Position numbers and translations under genes: made by a program. This document shows, piece by piece, positions 1 through 5,149 of a DNA stretch of 5,149 nt. Origin of the DNA: Hyphomicrobiaceae bacterium (GTDB taxonomy: Bacteria; Pseudomonadota; Alphaproteobacteria; Rhizobiales; HXMU1428-3); NCBI GenBank assembly GCA_028285025.1, contig JANQQH010000074.1, positions 1-5,149 of the forward strand, given 5' to 3'. How positions within the stretch are numbered: the first letter of the stretch is position 1; each line of letters begins with the position of its first letter. A model generated the notes under the pieces. That model was not told where the DNA came from, did no database searches, and saw only the letters and a list, made by a program, of their open reading frames with translations.

Positions 1-1695
1 CCGCCCAATGCAAAGAGCTCCACAGCCCAGGCTGTGCGCCAATATTTGCAAAGCGGGGGTAATCGCCTGGTCATTCCTATTTATGAATGGGAACGCATGA
101 TCATGGTCAAGGATTTCCGTGAGCGCTATCATAAAGACCCAAACATCAAAGCCTGGACCCAATCTGTGCGCCCATTGCGTGATTTACCCTCAGTACGCAT
201 GTTGCTGGGTCTCTCTCACGGCGATAATGGCTCAGTTGCTGGTCTACACAATCAATTAACAGGGGCCGCTCCAAACGCCCCAAATCTGGAACTGATAGAA
301 GATCATTTAGAGGCAGATGAAACCTCACATCAAGAAACACAGCGTGAAGAAACACAAATTGTTGACCAAGGCTCTCAAGAGCAAGATTTACCACCAGGTA
401 TAACCCCAGGCATCTTGCGGCTCGGTTCTTCCATGCGCAACGCCTCTGAACTGGCCAATTTACCAACCAGTTTATTGCGCCGCCATGCCGCCGTTCTAGG
501 GGGCTCGGGCTCTGGTAAAACAACGCTGGCCTTGAGCATGATCGAACAACTGCTCATGCAAGACATCCCTGCCGTTCTCATCGACCGCAAAGGGGACCTG
601 TGTTCTTATGCCAACAGCCAAGTTTGGGAAGATGACCCAAGCGACACCCCAGAGCACCGGGCTCAAAAGGCTTATCTTAGAGAACACACTGAAATCGCTG
701 TTTACACCCCAGGGCGCACATCTGGAAGGCCCATTTCCATCACCTTGTTGCCCCAAGGCATGATTGATCTGCCCGATCATGAGCAACAAGAACTGGCCAA
801 CGTGTCTGCCGCAGCGCTGGGTGATATGCTCCACCTTGGCACGTCGCCAACCCATCAGCGCTATAGTGGCATTTTATCAGTGGCGCTAAAACTGCTCGGC
901 GAATTTGCCCGCAAAGAAGTTACCCTAACAGACCTGATCACCTTTATGGATGAGGATGAGAATGAGCTCACTGAAGTGATCTCGCGCATGGACCCGAACG
1001 GGCGCCTGCGCAAAGACCTGGTTGCTCAGCTTGATAGCTTAAGCCATCGCAACTTTGCCCTGTTTGATGGGGCTGGCGAGTCACTGTCCATGGATGCCTT
1101 CTTAGGCAAAGGCAAACACAAAAAACAAAATAAAACCAAACTGTCCATCATCTACACCGGCTTTTTAGGTGACAATGAAAACATCTTATTCTGGGTCGCC
1201 CAGTTCTTGTCAGAAGCTCTTCGTTTCTGCCAACGCAACCCGTCCGATGATCTGCAAGCCATGGTTATGTTTGATGAGGCAGATTTGTACATTCCAGCCA
1301 ACTCTAAACCGGCCACCAAAGAACCACTGGAAAGCTTACTAAAACGGGCCCGCTCTGCTGGCATGGGGCTCATGCTGGCAACGCAAAGCCCCGGCGATTT
1401 AGATTATAAATCACGCGATCAAATCACCTCATGGTTCATCGGCAAAGTGCGAGAAGACACAGCCCTGCGCAAATTACGCGCCGCCTTTTCCTCTGATAGC
1501 GGCATTGATCCAGCTTTGGTCTTACCAAACCAAACAGTTGGTGAATTCCACTTGATTCAAGAAAGCGCCGTTAAAGCGCTTAAGTCGCAACGCTCGCTTA
1601 TTCAAGCTGATCAAGTTCCTTTTGATCGCATTGAAGAGCTAGGCCGTGAAACTTTGGGCAAACAACCCAACAATCAGATCGGCTTTAAATTCTAG
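1..1695 (+). CDS. HerA/FtsK-superfamily P-loop ATPase, 5' end missing
   Basis: The reading frame is open from the first base, so the gene starts before the window; the GTG at 34 is only the first internal start codon. Numbering codons from base 1, the visible part has 564 residues. A Walker A motif (GGSGSGKTT, residues 167-175, Lys173) follows an acidic, Gln/Glu-rich linker at about 96-134. An IDRKGD motif at 194-199 resembles the DxKGD strand after the P-loop in HerA/VirB4-type motors. A hydrophobic strand ending in Asp425-Glu426 is a good Walker B, KRAR at 448-451 could supply an arginine finger, and ATQSP at 460-464 matches the polar strand after Walker B. A lysine-rich stretch at 369-380 may be a loop. 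I see no signal peptide or membrane segment. These features indicate a cytoplasmic ring ATPase that probably moves DNA or protein. The exact family is not recognised and no partner gene is visible. A role in DNA processing or phage defence is only a possibility. Confidence 0.85.
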   Translation, partial: PPNAKSSTAQAVRQYLQSGGNRLVIPIYEWERMIMVKDFRERYHKDPNIKAWTQSVRPLRDLPSVRMLLGLSHGDNGSVAGLHNQLTGAAPNAPNLELIEDHLEADETSHQETQREETQIVDQGSQEQDLPPGITPGILRLGSSMRNASELANLPTSLLRRHAAVLGGSGSGKTTLALSMIEQLLMQDIPAVLIDRKGDLCSYANSQVWEDDPSDTPEHRAQKAYLREHTEIAVYTPGRTSGRPISITLLPQGMIDLPDHEQQELANVSAAALGDMLHLGTSPTHQRYSGILSVALKLLGEFARKEVTLTDLITFMDEDENELTEVISRMDPNGRLRKDLVAQLDSLSHRNFALFDGAGESLSMDAFLGKGKHKKQNKTKLSIIYTGFLGDNENILFWVAQFLSEALRFCQRNPSDDLQAMVMFDEADLYIPANSKPATKEPLESLLKRARSAGMGLMLATQSPGDLDYKSRDQITSWFIGKVREDTALRKLRAAFSSDSGIDPALVLPNQTVGEFHLIQESAVKALKSQRSLIQADQVPFDRIEELGRETLGKQPNNQIGFKF

Positions 1696-1718
1696 CTGTG
1701 ATATTTAAGCTTAATTAA

Positions 1719-1748
1719 GTGCCTTAATTCTCTTGGGCGTTAAGGCAC
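1719..1748. repeat. Short hairpin after the ATPase gene, 9-bp stem
   Basis: The sequence gtgccttaa at 1719-1727 is perfectly complementary to ttaaggcac at 1740-1748, leaving a 12-base loop. It lies 24 bases after the ATPase stop codon and could act as a transcription terminator or RNA 3'-end structure, but no run of T follows it, so a simple intrinsic terminator is not supported. A competing 7-bp stem with a three-base loop (aattaag 1713-1719 with cttaatt 1723-1729) uses the same left arm, so the two folds exclude each other. The outer 9-10 bases of the stem are identical to the outer ends of the long palindrome at 3223-3347. Confidence 0.55.
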
Positions 1749-1821
1749 ATCTTAAACTTGTATTCTAAATTGCAAGTAGAAAGACAGTCATAAGCACTTA
1801 AAATATAACATGAAAAGCCCC

Positions 1822-1850
1822 TTGACATATTTGCATAAAATACCAAATTA
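1822..1850 (+). promoter_or_regulatory. Candidate promoter for cobG
   Basis: A perfect sigma-70-type -35 hexamer, TTGACA, is at 1822-1827. The -10 region is weak: the best hexamer at usual spacing is CAAATT at 1844-1849, 16 bases downstream, which matches TATAAT at three positions. The block sits in the AT-rich gap about 95-120 bases upstream of the cobG start, which leaves a leader of roughly 85-90 bases. The -35 match is seen directly; promoter function is inferred. ATGTCAA at 1877-1883 is the reverse complement of TTGACAT at 1822-1828 and might be part of an operator, though the 48-base separation makes that uncertain. Confidence 0.35.
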
Positions 1851-1943
1851 GGTTGAAAGCAAAGGCGCAAATCAACATGTCAATCCGCTAAGAATTGTTA
1901 AAAAAATGCGTAAAAACAAGGCTCTAATGTTGAGTAAAAAGCT

Positions 1944-3203
1944 ATGGCAGAGTGTCCGGGGATTTATACATTATCCGAAATGAAAGACGGATTGCTGGCC
2001 CGTCTGCGCGTTCCTGGTGGCCGGTTAAGCGGCAAAGACTTGCAGATGATTGCAACAGCCTCGAACAAATATGGCAACGGAACACTTGATCTGACCAACC
2101 GTGCCAATTTGCAAATCCGCGCCATCAAACAAGCCTCAGCCCAACAATTCATTGATCAATTAATAAAGGCTCAGCTCATCACAACAGACCCGGTCCATGA
2201 CCGCTTGCGCAACATCACTCTAGATCCGTTAACTGGCGTAGTCGATGAAATTTATGACTGCTCTGACCTGGTCAATGAGCTCGACCACGCTTTATCAAAT
2301 CTGAGCTGCCGTGCGCAGCTCTCACCCAAATTTTCCATTGTGTTAGATGGTGGTGGCCCCTCACACATATCGCAATTGCCTCATGACTTTGCATTTATTG
2401 CCAAGCAAACAAGTGAGGGAGCAATCACCTTTAATGTTTCTATAAACAATCAATCCACCGTTTTGAATGTCAGCCCCCAACAGTTGGTTGGAAAATTAAT
2501 GGGTTGGATTGAAAAGCTTTGTGCGTTTTACAAAACTGAGAACATGCGCATAAAAAGTTTAGCTAGAGACCATGATTTAAAAACCATTTTGCAGGTCATG
2601 GAAGACAAACCATTTGAACAAGACATCCTCTACACCCCAAAAAGTACATTAACTGCATTAAAGGGACTATGCGATCAAATTCAGCAAAATAAAGTGGCCA
2701 TCAATTTAAGCCACCCCACTGGCCGTCTATTTCATTTCCAACTCATCGGATTAGCTGAATTGGCCCAAGATTTTGGCCAGGATGAAATTCGCCTCACCCC
2801 CTGGCAAAGCGTTATCATGCCTCATATTGACCAAGACCATATCGCTGACATCTGGGAAAAGGGCGAAGCCTTGGGCTTTTTAACCCAAGAGGCAGAGCAA
2901 AATTTAACAATTCTTTCTTGCACTGGCAGCCAGGGGTGCATCCACGGCGGATTTGAAACCAAAATGAAAGCCTTAAAAATCCGCGATGCCTTCATAGATA
3001 TGGGCTTTCCAAAGCCAGTGACCATTCATCTTTCAGCCTGCGAAAAAGGGTGCGCAACCCGCGCCAAAACCCCTTATCTCGTCATGCAAAGAAGAGATGA
3101 GGACGAAATGCGCCTGTATATAAATGAAGCGCCCTCAACCAAAGCGGCCGGCAAACCCGTACCCGAAGAGCAGTTAATCCCTGAGCTTAAAAAACTAATC
3201 TAA
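1944..3203 (+). CDS. cobG: Precorrin-3B synthase CobG
   Basis: CobG is the iron-sulfur monooxygenase of the aerobic cobalamin pathway. It converts precorrin-3A to precorrin-3B by C20 hydroxylation and lactone formation, using O2 and a reductant, in the cytoplasm. The 419-residue protein has the nitrite/sulfite reductase fold. A first ferredoxin-like half-domain lies at about 10-70, including a DLTNRANLQIRAI stretch like the substrate/siroheme-binding segment of that superfamily. A second is at about 251-293. The [4Fe-4S] ligands are visible as C-x5-C (Cys326, Cys332) and C-x3-C (Cys366, Cys370). The length is a little under the roughly 460 residues of the Pseudomonas denitrificans enzyme, with no obvious domain missing. 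The ATG at 1944 is the earliest possible start because an in-frame TAA lies at 1935-1937; its Shine-Dalgarno (TGAG at 1931-1934) is weak. cobH follows after an unusually long gap. The alternatives, assimilatory sulfite or nitrite reductase, are larger and fit the neighbours poorly. Confidence 0.93.
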   Translation: MAECPGIYTLSEMKDGLLARLRVPGGRLSGKDLQMIATASNKYGNGTLDLTNRANLQIRAIKQASAQQFIDQLIKAQLITTDPVHDRLRNITLDPLTGVVDEIYDCSDLVNELDHALSNLSCRAQLSPKFSIVLDGGGPSHISQLPHDFAFIAKQTSEGAITFNVSINNQSTVLNVSPQQLVGKLMGWIEKLCAFYKTENMRIKSLARDHDLKTILQVMEDKPFEQDILYTPKSTLTALKGLCDQIQQNKVAINLSHPTGRLFHFQLIGLAELAQDFGQDEIRLTPWQSVIMPHIDQDHIADIWEKGEALGFLTQEAEQNLTILSCTGSQGCIHGGFETKMKALKIRDAFIDMGFPKPVTIHLSACEKGCATRAKTPYLVMQRRDEDEMRLYINEAPSTKAAGKPVPEEQLIPELKKLI

Positions 3204-3222
3204 TCCCTACGAGACTTGCTGC

Positions 3223-3347
3223 GTGCCTTAACTTCCATGGTGAGATTTTTTGCATTTTGAAATCGCTTGTCAAGGATTTCACTTGCGCTCCGCGTCCTTG
3301 ACAAGCGATTTCAAAATGCCAAACTCTCACCATGGAAGTTAAGGCAC
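3223..3347. repeat. 125-base near-perfect palindrome between cobG and cobH
   Basis: The left arm (3223-3276) and right arm (3295-3347) are reverse complements over 23 bp at the outside and 25 bp at the inside. They are interrupted by one short internal mismatch (tttttt at 3246-3251 against caaac at 3320-3324). The loop is 18 bases (3277-3294) and itself contains gcg-ctc-cgc. The element begins 19 bases after the cobG stop. The outer ends (gtgccttaa / gttaaggcac) match the small hairpin at 1719-1748. I see no open frame of interest, no transposase gene and no clear target-site duplication in the flanks. It could be a dispersed palindromic element (REP- or MITE-like), an mRNA-processing or stabilising hairpin, or a strong bidirectional structure limiting read-through. 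The structure is certain; its class and function are not. Confidence 0.9.
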
Positions 3348-3381
3348 AGTCCAGGCGCCTAAAGATGGGACAAGATCCCCC

Positions 3382-3411
3382 TTGCACTTTTGCTAGGCAA
3401 GTGCCTATAAA
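3382..3411 (+). promoter_or_regulatory. Candidate promoter/operator upstream of cobH
   Basis: TTGCAC at 3382-3387 and TATAAA at 3406-3411 are separated by 18 bases and could be -35 and -10 elements. The -35 matches the consensus only in its TTG, while the -10 matches at five of six positions. The spacer is filled by an inverted repeat: gcactt at 3384-3389 and aagtgc at 3399-3404, 6 bp with a 9-base loop. A second dyad, AGGCA-AG-TGCCT at 3395-3406, overlaps the -10. Such dyads in a spacer are typical operator positions. The block lies about 40 bases upstream of cobH and just beyond the long palindrome, so it could give cobHIJ their own transcription. This is inferred from sequence only. Confidence 0.35.
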
Positions 3412-3450
3412 GGGCGCTGATACGTTTCAAATGTAAAAATAAAGATATTT

Positions 3451-4074
3451 ATGGATTATATTAAAGATGGGGCTGAGATCTACCGCCAGTCCTTTGCCAT
3501 CATCCGTTCTGAATCAGACTTGACAGCCATCGCACCCGATCTTGAAAAAGTCGTCGTGCGCATGATCCATGCTGTCGGCAGCACAGATTTGCCTAAAGAT
3601 GTTGCCTATTCAAACGACGTGGTAACAAAGGGCCGTGCAGCGCTTAAAGCCGGGGCACCCATTTTATGTGATGCGATGATGGTCGCCAACGGCATTACAA
3701 GATCCAGACTGCCCGCCAACAATCAAGTCATCTGCACATTGCACCAAGACGGGGTGCCAGAGCTAGCCGCAAAAATTGGTAACACCAGAACGGCGGCTGC
3801 CTTGGATTTTTGGCGCGAACAAATTGAAGGCGCGGTTGTTGTTATTGGCAATGCGCCCACAGCACTGTTTCGCTTGTTAGAATTGCTGGATGAAGGTTGG
3901 CCAAAGCCTGCCGCCATTCTCGGGTTTCCCGTTGGGTTTGTTGGTGCCGCAGAATCAAAACAAGAGCTTAGCGAAAACCCACGCGGGATCCCTTTTGTCA
4001 CCATTCATGGGCGGCGCGGCGGCTCTGCTATGGCCGTTGCAGCACTCAATGCAATTGCACAGGAAAAAGAGTAA
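3451..4074 (+). CDS. cobH: Precorrin-8X methylmutase CobH
   Basis: CobH catalyses the late step in which a methyl group migrates from C11 to C12 of precorrin-8X, giving hydrogenobyrinate; it needs no cofactor. The protein has 207 residues, the usual size for CobH/CbiC. Family features are the start MDYIKDGAEIYRQSFAIIR, a VRMIHAVGSTD segment whose His40 corresponds by context to the catalytic His43 of the P. denitrificans enzyme, ILCDAMMVANGI at 71-82, VIGNAPTALF at 131-140, GFPVGFVGAAESK at 158-170, and a C-terminal RGGSAMAVAALNA. The ATG at 3451 is the only reasonable start: an in-frame TGA lies at 3418-3420 with no ATG, GTG or TTG between. The ribosome-binding site is poor (AAAGAT at 3441-3446). 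The stop codon directly abuts the cobI start. In this oxygen-dependent gene set the substrate should be the metal-free precorrin, as opposed to the cobalt form used by CbiC. Confidence 0.96.
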   Translation: MDYIKDGAEIYRQSFAIIRSESDLTAIAPDLEKVVVRMIHAVGSTDLPKDVAYSNDVVTKGRAALKAGAPILCDAMMVANGITRSRLPANNQVICTLHQDGVPELAAKIGNTRTAAALDFWREQIEGAVVVIGNAPTALFRLLELLDEGWPKPAAILGFPVGFVGAAESKQELSENPRGIPFVTIHGRRGGSAMAVAALNAIAQEKE

Positions 4075-4800
4075 ATGGCAAAAGGGCAATTATACGGCAT
4101 AGGTGTTGGCCCTGGAGACCCAGAGTTGGTCACAGTCAAAGCCGTTAAACATATTGAAAAAGCTGACATCATCGCCTTTCCCACCGCCAAAGGGGCTACT
4201 GGCAATGCCAAACGCACCATAGAGCCTTATATCACCAAGGCCCATCAACTCATATCGCTAACCTATCCTGTCACTGCTGGCCCAGTTGCTGATAGCCAGA
4301 CCTATTTGCCCTTAATGAAAAAGTTCTACGACGACACAGCCCAAGAAATGAAAGCTGAACTGTTAAAGGGCAAAAACATCGCCATTATTTGCGCAGGCGA
4401 CCCGTTTATCTTTGGCTCTTATATGTATTGGCATGCCCGTCTTTCAGATGAGTTTGAAACCATAGTCATCCCCGGTATCTCTTCCATTCTTGCCGCGCCA
4501 GTAGAGTTGGGCAAACCTTTGTGCCACCGCGAAGATGTCGTCTCAATAATCCCGGCAACTTTGAGCGAAGACCAGCTGGTGGAAAATTTAACGAATAGCA
4601 CCAGCGCCGTGATTATGAAATTAGGCCGCACCTTTCCAAAAGTGGTCAATGCTTTGAAAAAAGCAGGTTTAGAGGACAAAGCCTATTACGTCGAGCGCGC
4701 CACCATGCAAAACCAGCGCATCTTACCTGTTCTAGAGGTTGACCCAACAAAGGTCGCCTATTTTTCTGTTGTGGTCATACCATGCCAGACCCCGGAATAG
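4075..4800 (+). CDS. cobI: Precorrin-2 C20-methyltransferase CobI
   Basis: CobI transfers a methyl group from S-adenosylmethionine to C20 of precorrin-2, forming precorrin-3A, the substrate of CobG encoded upstream. The 241-residue protein is normal in length and shows the tetrapyrrole methylase fold. The N-terminal glycine-rich loop is YGIGVGPGDPELVT (about 7-20), the SAM-binding CAGDPFIFGS is at 106-115, IPGISS is at 132-137, and VIMKLGRT follows in the C-terminal half. The extended AGDPFIFGSYMYWHARL and the GKPLC-H-R-ED region are typical of CobI/CbiL rather than of the other corrin methylases. The start follows the cobH TAA with no gap. An AGGA at 4061-4064 inside the end of cobH, 10 bases before the ATG, provides the ribosome-binding site, so translation is probably coupled. 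The next gene starts 4 bases after the TAG. Confidence 0.95.
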   Translation: MAKGQLYGIGVGPGDPELVTVKAVKHIEKADIIAFPTAKGATGNAKRTIEPYITKAHQLISLTYPVTAGPVADSQTYLPLMKKFYDDTAQEMKAELLKGKNIAIICAGDPFIFGSYMYWHARLSDEFETIVIPGISSILAAPVELGKPLCHREDVVSIIPATLSEDQLVENLTNSTSAVIMKLGRTFPKVVNALKKAGLEDKAYYVERATMQNQRILPVLEVDPTKVAYFSVVVIPCQTPE

Positions 4801-4804
4801 TCTC

Positions 4805-5149
4805 ATGTCAGATCCAATGTCACAAATCGCCATCATTTTGCTCAATGAAAAAGGGCTAGAGACCGCCAAACGCATTCAGCAAACCCACCAAGAGGCCCTC
4901 ATCTGGGGACTTGAAGGGCGCGTGAGCGGGACAGATAAAACCTTTCAAGACACCGGCGCTCATATCAGACAGCTTTTTGAGAAGGGCACAACCATTATCG
5001 GTCTTATGGCAACCGGCATTCTCATTCGCACTTTAGCGCCTTGTTTAAACAATAAACGCCAAGAACCCCCTGTGCTTGCAATATCAGATGATGGGGCGTT
5101 AATCGTGCCATTATTGGGCGGACTAACCGGGGCCAATGAATTGGCCCGC
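4805..5149 (+). CDS. cobJ: CbiG N-terminal-like domain, probably front of a CbiG-CobJ fusion; 3' end missing
   Basis: The frame stays open to the right edge, showing 115 residues. They match the N-terminal domain of cobalt-precorrin-5A hydrolase CbiG: a hydrophobic first strand (QIAIILLNEKGLETAKRI), then GLMATGILIRTLAP at 66-79, and DDGALIVPLLGGLTGAN at 95-111, the family signature. In CbiG the last motif usually reads GGHxGGAN, so the conserved His is Leu107 here. In alphaproteobacteria with the aerobic pathway this domain is often fused in front of CobJ, the precorrin-3B C17-methyltransferase that contracts the ring. The position right after cobI, where cobJ normally follows, supports that reading, but no methyltransferase sequence is inside the window, so the symbol is an inference from context. 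A free-standing CbiG is the alternative. The start at 4805 is 4 bases after the cobI stop, with GGA at 4794-4796 as the ribosome-binding site. A second ATG at 4817 is also possible but worse spaced. Confidence 0.7.
   Translation, partial: MSDPMSQIAIILLNEKGLETAKRIQQTHQEALIWGLEGRVSGTDKTFQDTGAHIRQLFEKGTTIIGLMATGILIRTLAPCLNNKRQEPPVLAISDDGALIVPLLGGLTGANELAR

Noticed and set aside
1715..1801. 8-base inverted repeat ttaagtgc (1715-1722) / gcacttaa (1794-1801)
   Set aside because: It is widely spaced, short, and does not extend on either side, so it is compatible with chance.
1822..1883. TTGACAT / ATGTCAA inverted pair as one operator, or a divergent minus-strand promoter
   Set aside because: The halves are about 48 bases apart, the minus-strand -10 is poor and no minus-strand gene would be served; chance is likely in AT-rich DNA.
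1696..1943. Cobalamin riboswitch upstream of cobG
   Set aside because: Expected for a B12 operon, but I see no B12-box-like sequence or the usual conserved core in this AT-rich stretch. A covariance-model search with the Rfam cobalamin model would settle it.
3223..3347. Intrinsic terminator after cobG
   Set aside because: The stem is far longer than typical and no T-tract follows 3347; the only T-run (3246-3251) is inside the left arm.
3204..3366. Target-site duplication flanking the long palindrome
   Set aside because: The flanks (cttgctgc on the left, agtccagg on the right) share no convincing direct repeat, so insertion by a transposase is not demonstrated.
3187..3387. 66-codon minus-strand frame across the palindrome
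   Set aside because: It is created by the inverted repeat and intergenic DNA, with no coding signature or plausible ribosome-binding site.
3348..3450. Cobalamin riboswitch upstream of cobH
   Set aside because: There are small dyads here (aggcgcct, ggga/tccc, gcactt/aagtgc), but only about 100 bases remain after the palindrome and the B12-box consensus is absent.
3890..4102. 70-codon + strand frame overlapping the end of cobH and start of cobI
   Set aside because: It lies out of frame over two well-supported conserved proteins and its translation shows no recognisable domain.

Overview
The window is about 5.1 kb of bacterial DNA with moderate G+C (roughly half by eye). All recognisable genes lie on the + strand. 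The main content is the start of an aerobic (oxygen-dependent) cobalamin operon in the order cobG - cobH - cobI - cobJ-like. Together with a CbiG-type N-terminal domain at the start of the fourth gene, this order suggests an alphaproteobacterium. A moderate-G+C marine or aquatic lineage related to Rhodospirillales would fit, but that placement is inference from gene content, not from a marker gene.

Layout: 1-1695 is the 3' part of a P-loop ATPase gene of the HerA/FtsK/VirB4-like type. It is open at the left edge and has no evident link to cobalamin. 1696-1943 is a 248-base AT-rich intergenic stretch with a short inverted repeat (1719-1748) and a perfect TTGACA element (1822-1827) that may drive cobG. 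1944-3203 is cobG (precorrin-3B synthase). 3204-3450 is a 247-base gap inside the cob cluster, half filled by a 125-base, nearly perfect palindrome (3223-3347) and followed by a promoter-like block (3382-3411). 3451-4074 is cobH, 4075-4800 is cobI, and 4805 to the right edge is the first 115 codons of a protein whose visible part is a CbiG N-terminal-like domain. That gene is probably the front of a CbiG-CobJ fusion. cobH, cobI and the last gene are packed with 0 and 4 bases between them.

How the genes work together: CobI methylates precorrin-2 at C20 to give precorrin-3A. CobG uses O2 and an Fe-S cluster to make precorrin-3B. CobJ (presumed to continue past the right edge) performs the ring contraction with C17 methylation to give precorrin-4. 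CobH acts late, moving the C11 methyl group to C12 to give hydrogenobyrinate.

The most unusual items are the long palindrome splitting cobG from cobHIJ, the 9-10 base terminal sequence it shares with the small hairpin upstream of cobG, and the CbiG-like domain in an oxygen-dependent pathway, which carries a Leu where CbiG proteins usually have a conserved His. I did not find convincing evidence of a wholly new system.
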